Source: CAMXAS01 sp964442435 (GTDB taxonomy: Bacteria; Bacteroidota; Bacteroidia; Bacteroidales; P3). From it: a stretch of DNA of 64,000 nt. Below, in pieces: positions 59,558 through 64,000 of the stretch. The stretch spans positions 124,001 to 188,000 of the forward strand of contig CAYTZG010000001.1 in NCBI GenBank assembly GCA_964442435.1. Direction: 5' to 3'. A program made the translations under genes and the position numbers. Position 1 is the stretch's first letter. Each line of letters starts with the position of its first letter. The notes beneath the pieces were generated by a model. The model made no database searches. It worked only from the letters and a program-made list of their open reading frames with translations, and was not told where the DNA came from.

Positions 59558-60170
59558 GCCCCAATTTCTCAAGCCAGGCTTGCACCGCCTTGCGGGCTTC
59601 GTCCTGCTGCTTCTGAGCCGTCGTGCCGCGCACCGCGAGTCCTTTCTCCACCGTGGCGCCCTTGCAGGTACCCGCCAGATTGCGCTCCGTGCCCGACAGG
59701 CCGCTGCCCTCGTGCGTGCAGAACGGCACGACGGTCTTACCGGCCCAATCGTGTTTTTCGAGGAACGTATAGACCGGCATCGGCATATCGCCCCACCAAT
59801 TCGGATAGCCTACGAATATCACGTCGTAATCCTCCGCGGCGATGTCGCCCTTGATGGCCGGACGGGCGTTGGCCTCTTTTTCCTTCTTGGCCTCGTCCAC
59901 ACAGGCGTTGTACGTTTTCGCATAGGTTTTCTCCGGCACGATTTCAAAGAGCGTGCCGCCCGTTTCCGCCGCAATCATTTCCGCCACGATATGGGTGTTG
60001 CCTTTCGTGATGTTGCCTACGCCATAGTTCTCGCCCGTATGGGAGAAGAATACGACCAATACTTTTTTGTCTTTCATAGCGTTGTCCGTTTTAGCGTTGC
60101 CTTGCGCGAACGATACGGCAAACAGGGCCGACGCCAGCATCAAGGCGAACATAATGGTTAGTTTTTTCAT
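59547..60170 (-). CDS. Exported flavodoxin-like protein
   Basis: About 207 residues from the ATG at 60170. A signal peptide (MKKLTIMFALMLASALF, ending near the AFAQG-like cleavage region) precedes a flavodoxin fold, so it is likely periplasmic or a lipid-free secreted FMN protein. Motifs: VVFFSHTGENYGVGN with the FMN phosphate loop, FVGYPNWWGDMP, and FCTHEGSGLSGTERNL. Bacteroidota carry such secreted flavodoxins, sometimes called general stress or NAD(P)H-quinone-type proteins. Divergent from the AraC-type gene. Confidence 0.9.
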   Translation of the reverse strand: MKKLTIMFALMLASALFAVSFAQGNAKTDNAMKDKKVLVVFFSHTGENYGVGNITKGNTHIVAEMIAAETGGTLFEIVPEKTYAKTYNACVDEAKKEKEANARPAIKGDIAAEDYDVIFVGYPNWWGDMPMPVYTFLEKHDWAGKTVVPFCTHEGSGLSGTERNLAGTCKGATVEKGLAVRGTTAQKQQDEARKAVQAWLEKLGLTI

Positions 60171-60191
60171 GTCTATCGGTTTTGTTACAGG

Positions 60192-60226
60192 CAAAGATAG
60201 CCCTTTTTCGCCGGCCCCGGATTAAA
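60192..60226 (-). promoter_or_regulatory. Promoter of the flavodoxin gene
   Basis: On the minus strand TATCTTTG at 60199-60192 is a perfect -7 element; GTTTAA at 60226-60221 is a poor -33. The start lies 22 bases from the ATG. The direct repeats at 60230-60261 are next to it. Confidence 0.6.
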
Positions 60227-60229
60227 CGG

Positions 60230-60261
60230 ATTACGGATTCTATGACCCGAATTACCGATTC
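60230..60261. repeat. 21-base-spaced direct repeat, likely regulator binding site
   Basis: ATTACGGATTC (60230-60240) and ATTACCGATTC (60251-60261) are 10 of 11 identical and start 21 bases apart, two turns of the helix. They lie between the two divergent promoters. AraC/XylS regulators bind direct repeats in this phasing, so this is a good operator candidate for the regulator encoded next to it. Confidence 0.55.
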
Positions 60262-60272
60262 CACCGTAAACC

Positions 60273-60305
60273 TTGCGTCCGACATACTGAAAAATCTTAC
60301 CTTTG
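60273..60305 (+). promoter_or_regulatory. Promoter of the AraC-family gene
   Basis: TTG at 60273-60275, 22 bases, TACCTTTG at 60298-60305. The start would be near 60310, 10-22 bases before the two candidate ATG codons. Confidence 0.55.
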
Positions 60306-60319
60306 CAAACAATTCGCGA

Positions 60320-61234
60320 ATGGATACCGCTATGGAAAAACCGCTCAACATAGAGACCGTGACGGCCTACAACGACCTGCTGGGTGTAGAGACGCTTCAC
60401 CCGCTGGTCAGCGTCATCGACATGGCCCAAGTGAAACCCTTACGCCACCACCGCCATATTTTCGGCTTCTACGCCGTATTTCTGAAAGAAGCCAAATGCG
60501 GCGACTTGATTTACGGCCGGCAGTATTACGATTATCAGGAAGGCACGGTGGTCTGTCTGGCGCCCGGTCAGGTTATCGGCGTTGAGGACAACGGCGAGAC
60601 GTTCCAACCCAAAGGTTGGGCCCTTTGCTTTCATCCCGACCTGATTCGCGGCACCTCCCTGGGCAGCCATATCAAGGAGTATTCCTATTTCTCCTACGAA
60701 GTGAACGAAGCCCTGCACCTTTCGCTCAAAGAGCGCGGCATCTTCATCGACTGCCTGCGCAAGATCCAACACGAGCTGGAGCACGGCATCGACCGCCTGA
60801 GCCGGCGGCTCATCGCGACGAACATCGAACTGCTGCTGGATTACTGCCTGCGGTTCTACGAACGGCAGTTCTTTACGCGCGAAACGGCCCACCACGATAT
60901 TCTGACCCGCTTCGAAGCCCTGCTCAACCGTTACTTTGACAGCGACCGGCTCCGCACCGAAGGCCGTCCATCCGTCAAATGGTGCGCCAACGAGCTCTGC
61001 CTTTCCCCCAACTATTTCGGCGACCTAATCAAGAAGGAAACCGGCAAGACGGCTCAGGAATACATCCAGTTCCGCCTGATGGAAATAGCCAAAGACCTGG
61101 TGCTGAACCCCACGCGCTCCATCTCGCAGATTTCCTACGAACTCGGCTTCCAATACCCGCAGCATTTCACGCGTATGTTCAAGAAGACGGTGGGACAGAC
61201 CCCGAACGAATACCGTCACCGACCGACGGCATAA
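60320..61234 (+). CDS. AraC-family transcriptional regulator
   Basis: 304 residues from the ATG at 60320 (60332 is the alternative; an earlier frame start at 60182 lies before the promoter and is not used). The N-terminal half (about 1-170) is a cupin-like sensing domain. The C-terminal half (about 205-300) is a double helix-turn-helix: WCANELCLSPNYFGDLIKKETG and ISYELGFQYPQHFTRMFKKTVGQTPNEYR. The gene is divergent from an exported flavodoxin gene, which it probably regulates. Confidence 0.92.
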   Translation: MDTAMEKPLNIETVTAYNDLLGVETLHPLVSVIDMAQVKPLRHHRHIFGFYAVFLKEAKCGDLIYGRQYYDYQEGTVVCLAPGQVIGVEDNGETFQPKGWALCFHPDLIRGTSLGSHIKEYSYFSYEVNEALHLSLKERGIFIDCLRKIQHELEHGIDRLSRRLIATNIELLLDYCLRFYERQFFTRETAHHDILTRFEALLNRYFDSDRLRTEGRPSVKWCANELCLSPNYFGDLIKKETGKTAQEYIQFRLMEIAKDLVLNPTRSISQISYELGFQYPQHFTRMFKKTVGQTPNEYRHRPTA

Positions 61235-61278
61235 AAAACGCCCCCGGAACGACAGGGTTCCGAGGGCGCGGTTTGTCT
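61235..61278. terminator. Bidirectional terminator
   Basis: Arms CGCCCCCGGAAC (61239-61250) and GTTCCGAGGGCG (61257-61268) with one mismatch around a 6-base loop. On the minus strand six T follow, serving the formiminotransferase gene; on the plus strand GTTTGTCTTT serves the AraC gene. Confidence 0.85.
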
Positions 61279-61297
61279 TTAAGGAGCCGGCTATATA

Positions 61298-62986
61298 TTA
61301 GCCGATTTTCGACGCGACGATTTTCAAGATTTCCGCTTCGCGGGCCTCGGCTTGTTTGGCGATTTCCGCCGCCTTGCCCAGAATGTCTTTCTTGAACGCT
61401 TCGTCCTTGAGGCTGGAGGCGTTGATCTGCACGTTCAGGTGCGCGCCCAGCACGGCACTGCGGGCACAGAGCGCCCCCACGCCGGCATCGGTCACCGAAT
61501 TGGGGTTACCGATTTCGGCCATGGCCTGTACGATGTCAAACGTCTTGAACGCTTCCTGCATCGTATGGAACGGCACCTCGGTCGCGTATTTCGTCGCTTC
61601 CTGGATGGCCGCGCTGCGCGCCGCCTTTTCCTCGTCGGTCTTCTTCGGCAGGCCAAAGGCATCCATAATCTTGTTGAACGCGTTGGTATCTTCATCCACA
61701 AGGTGCAGGAGCGCGTCTTTCATCGCCTGCCCCTTTTCGGCCCAAACGGAGAATTCTTCCCAACGTTCGTCCCAGCCGGCCTTGTGCGACGAGAGGTTGG
61801 CCACCATCGTGCCCAACGCGGCCGCCAAAGAGCCCATGTAGGCCGAAATCGAACCGCCGCCGGGCGCGGGCGACTCGCTCGCGGTTTCGTCGGCGAAGCC
61901 CGTACACGTCAAATCGACGAGTTTCTTCGTCTTGTTGTCGGCTTCCAGCAGGTATTCGATGATTTTCTCTTCCGGGTTGAACGGCTTGAGGTCGTCCAAG
62001 CCCATCGACTTGACGGCGATTTTGATGATTTCCGCCTCGCTGATACCCGCCGAACGCTGCTGTTTGGCCAAGTAGAACTTGCCGGCGTCGATGAGCGTCT
62101 TTTTCGGAATCAGGCCGACGATTTCGGCCCCCGTCACGCGCACGCCGCGCGCGGCCGCCTTGGCGAACACTTCTTCGTAGGCCACGTGAACCGGCGTCTG
62201 CGAGATATTCGTGATATTCATCGACACCTGCGCGATGCCGTATTCTTCGATAAACCAACCGATGGCCTTCGTGCCCTTGAGCGTGCCCGGAATCATGATA
62301 GGCTTGCCGTTTTCGTCTTTGAGCGGTTTGCCCGTCACCTTGCCGCCTTCACGGGCGGGACGGCCTTTCTCGCGGACGTCGAACGCAATGGCGTTGGCGC
62401 GGCGCGTGGAAGTCGTATTGAGGTTATAGTTGATGGCCACGAGGAAGTCGCGCGCCCCTACGGCCGTAGCGCCGGAGAACGCGTTGAACTCGGCGGGGCC
62501 GAAATCGGGCTTGCCCTCGGCCGTGGCTAATTTTTCTTTCAGGCCTTCGTATTCGCCGGCACGGCAATAAGCCAAATTGCGGCGTTTGGGGTCGAACGCG
62601 GCCGATTCGTAGCAGTAAACCGAAATGCCGAGTTCCTCGCCGATACGTTTGGCCAAGCGGCGCGCGTATTCGACGGTTTCCTCCATCGTGATGTTGGCCA
62701 CGGGTACGAGCGGGCATACGTCGGTGGCGCCGAAACGCGGGTGGGCACCGTGATGCTGACGCATATCGATGAGCTGACCGGCCTTCTTGACGGCCTGGAA
62801 CGCCGCCTCGATGACTTCATCCGGCGTGCCGACAAACGTGACGACCGTGCGGTTGGTGGCCGCACCCGGATCCACGTCCAACAACTTGACGCCGTCTATT
62901 TTCTCAATCTCGTCCGTAATCTGCTTGATGACGGACATATCGCGCCCTTCGCTGAAGTTGGGCACGCATTCAATTAACTTTTTCAT
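61298..62986 (-). CDS. ftcD: Formiminotransferase-cyclodeaminase fusion
   Basis: About 562 residues from the ATG at 62986. Glutamate formiminotransferase (about 1-330) has IECVPNFSEGRD, GAHPRFGATDVCP and the KGTKAIGWFIEEYGIAQVSMN segment; formiminotetrahydrofolate cyclodeaminase (about 345-560) has the TASESPAPGGGSISAYMGSLAAALG loop and its helical fold. It moves the formimino group from histidine breakdown to tetrahydrofolate and releases ammonia. No other histidine-degradation gene lies beside it. Its start overlaps the murD stop by four bases (ATGA). Confidence 0.93.
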   Translation of the reverse strand: MKKLIECVPNFSEGRDMSVIKQITDEIEKIDGVKLLDVDPGAATNRTVVTFVGTPDEVIEAAFQAVKKAGQLIDMRQHHGAHPRFGATDVCPLVPVANITMEETVEYARRLAKRIGEELGISVYCYESAAFDPKRRNLAYCRAGEYEGLKEKLATAEGKPDFGPAEFNAFSGATAVGARDFLVAINYNLNTTSTRRANAIAFDVREKGRPAREGGKVTGKPLKDENGKPIMIPGTLKGTKAIGWFIEEYGIAQVSMNITNISQTPVHVAYEEVFAKAAARGVRVTGAEIVGLIPKKTLIDAGKFYLAKQQRSAGISEAEIIKIAVKSMGLDDLKPFNPEEKIIEYLLEADNKTKKLVDLTCTGFADETASESPAPGGGSISAYMGSLAAALGTMVANLSSHKAGWDERWEEFSVWAEKGQAMKDALLHLVDEDTNAFNKIMDAFGLPKKTDEEKAARSAAIQEATKYATEVPFHTMQEAFKTFDIVQAMAEIGNPNSVTDAGVGALCARSAVLGAHLNVQINASSLKDEAFKKDILGKAAEIAKQAEAREAEILKIVASKIG

Positions 62987-64000
62987 ATCTCGAATTGTTT
63001 TTTTATCAATCGCATAAAGGTTTCGCCCCGTTCCTCGAAGTTCTTGAAACAGTCGTAACTCGCGGCGGCCGGGCTCAACACGCAGGCCGTGTCGGGTGCG
63101 GTATGCGCCACCGCCCACGGCACGAGCGTTTCATAATCGTCGGTGCATAACGCCTCGGCCGGCAGGCCTTTGCGGGCCTTCAAGGCGGCCTGTATCCGAC
63201 GCCCCGCCACCCCCACAAAAATAATACTTTTTATCGGATTTGCGTACAAGTAATCCACTAAGGGCGTATAATCAATTTCGCGGTCGAAGCCGCCGATTAT
63301 CAGACAGCTGACGCCCTTGATGAATGACAGGCGGTTGACGCTCTCCACGGCCGCGATGCAGGCTTGCGGAATGGTGGAAATGGAGTCGTTGAAATAGTGC
63401 GCGCCGCCGTAACGCCCCACGTATTGCAGACGGTGCGGCAAGGGCTGGAACGAGGCCACGCGCGGCAGCATACGGTCGTAATGCCCGCCCGCCTGCGATG
63501 CCGCCAACAGTGCCGCCGCCAAATTGCGCTCGTTGTGTTCGCCTATGAGCGGATGCGGGGCGGAGAAATCGAAAACGGACGCGCCGTCGGCGGCCCGCAG
63601 GCCTTGGGGCGTCCACAGCAGCCGGTCAACGACCTCGAAGCCGCTTCGGCCGGCATAGGCCGCGGCGGCTTTCGCCTCCGTGCCGAATACGGCCATACGC
63701 ACGGGTTGGCCGCGCTCCGCAAGCCGGGCGTCTATGAGCGGGTCGTCGCCGTTTACAATCAGACAGCCGCCGCCCGCGATATGCAGTTTGGCGCGCTGGT
63801 AGGTTTCGAAATCCGCATAGTGGTCAAGGTGCTCTTCGTAGAGGTTGAGCAAGACGCCGACGGCGGGCGCCGTCCGCACCTGTTCCAACTGGTGGGACGA
63901 GAGTTCGCAGACCACGCGGTGCGCCGGCGTGAGTTGCGGCAATATATCGAAAAAAGGGATGCCCATATTGCCGGCCAGCAGACAGGGGTATTCGGCCTGC
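62983..64000 (-). CDS. murD: UDP-N-acetylmuramoylalanine-D-glutamate ligase, C-terminal part
   Basis: About 338 residues are visible and the frame continues past the window edge, so the N-terminus and the ATP P-loop are missing. The visible part has AGNMGIPFFDI, CELSSHQLEQ, NLYEEHLDHYADFETY, NGDDPL, HRLQYVG, YFNDSISTIPQA and LIIGGFDREIDY, matching MurD order and spacing. It adds D-Glu to UDP-MurNAc-L-Ala in the cytoplasm. The stop overlaps the ftcD start. Confidence 0.93.
   Translation of the reverse strand, partial: QAEYPCLLAGNMGIPFFDILPQLTPAHRVVCELSSHQLEQVRTAPAVGVLLNLYEEHLDHYADFETYQRAKLHIAGGGCLIVNGDDPLIDARLAERGQPVRMAVFGTEAKAAAAYAGRSGFEVVDRLLWTPQGLRAADGASVFDFSAPHPLIGEHNERNLAAALLAASQAGGHYDRMLPRVASFQPLPHRLQYVGRYGGAHYFNDSISTIPQACIAAVESVNRLSFIKGVSCLIIGGFDREIDYTPLVDYLYANPIKSIIFVGVAGRRIQAALKARKGLPAEALCTDDYETLVPWAVAHTAPDTACVLSPAAASYDCFKNFEERGETFMRLIKKQFEI

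Noticed and set aside
1..64000. CRISPR arrays, insertion sequences, prophage or integrated conjugative element
   Set aside because: No repeat-spacer pattern, transposase, integrase or phage-like gene is seen; gene content is housekeeping and envelope genes in compact operons.

Overview
The window is a chromosomal segment of a Bacteroidota bacterium, most likely order Bacteroidales. The evidence is: promoters of the phylum-specific form TTTG/TTG, about 19-20 bases, TAnnTTTG (best at 3440-3470, also 25450-25481, 29016-29046, 45836-45866, 43493-43523 on the minus strand); weak or absent Shine-Dalgarno sequences; a MurF-alanine racemase fusion; a SusC-like TonB receptor paired with a DUF4249 lipoprotein; GldH; a patatin-surface antigen fusion; and Zn-free L36 and S14. 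Coding DNA is GC-rich while promoters and spacers are AT-rich. The family cannot be fixed from sequence alone. No insertion sequence, phage, CRISPR array or rRNA is visible; one tRNA is.

Layout: 1-3264 (minus) carries nucleotide-sugar genes ugd, a UDP-glucuronate decarboxylase gene and rmlD, plus the first codons of another gene. 3440-21656 (plus) is the str-S10-spc-alpha ribosomal cluster, rpsL to rplQ, with fusA, secY, map, infA and rpoA inside it; tuf and adk are absent from it. eno follows behind a terminator, then a patatin/outer-membrane barrel protein. 25416-28134 holds a structured leader RNA, a TonB-dependent receptor and a DUF4249 lipoprotein. 29016-34438 (plus) is a replication/envelope run: DNA polymerase III delta prime, PSP1-domain protein, GldH and PBP1A. 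34537-39782 (minus) is a tight operon: a small Cys-rich membrane protein, an M17 aminopeptidase, a degenerate PdxA-like protein and MurF-Alr. recA, a DUF2461 gene, an O-methyltransferase gene, lplA and a tRNA-Arg gene follow on the minus strand. 43567-44460 is a formylglycine-generating-enzyme-like (FGE-like) protein. dprA, ddl, ribE and a ResB/CcsA cytochrome c maturation pair run plus. nrdJ-ribD-yigZ runs minus. 53832-59557 (plus) has a nitroreductase, purC, a MATE exporter, a class III aminotransferase and a YihY/BrkB protein. An exported flavodoxin and an AraC-type regulator are divergent at 60170-60320. The window ends with formiminotransferase-cyclodeaminase overlapping murD, which runs off the edge.

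Themes: ribosome and transcription core; envelope building (MurF-Alr, Ddl, MurD, PBP1A, sugar nucleotides, outer-membrane proteins); cofactors (riboflavin, lipoate, a decayed PdxA, a B12-dependent ribonucleotide reductase).

The most unusual items are the riboswitch- or attenuator-like leader at 25482-25728, a PdxA paralogue that has lost its metal and substrate residues, a tRNA-Arg whose near-universal G19-C56 pair appears as A19-U56, and a 21-bp-phased direct repeat between the flavodoxin and AraC genes.
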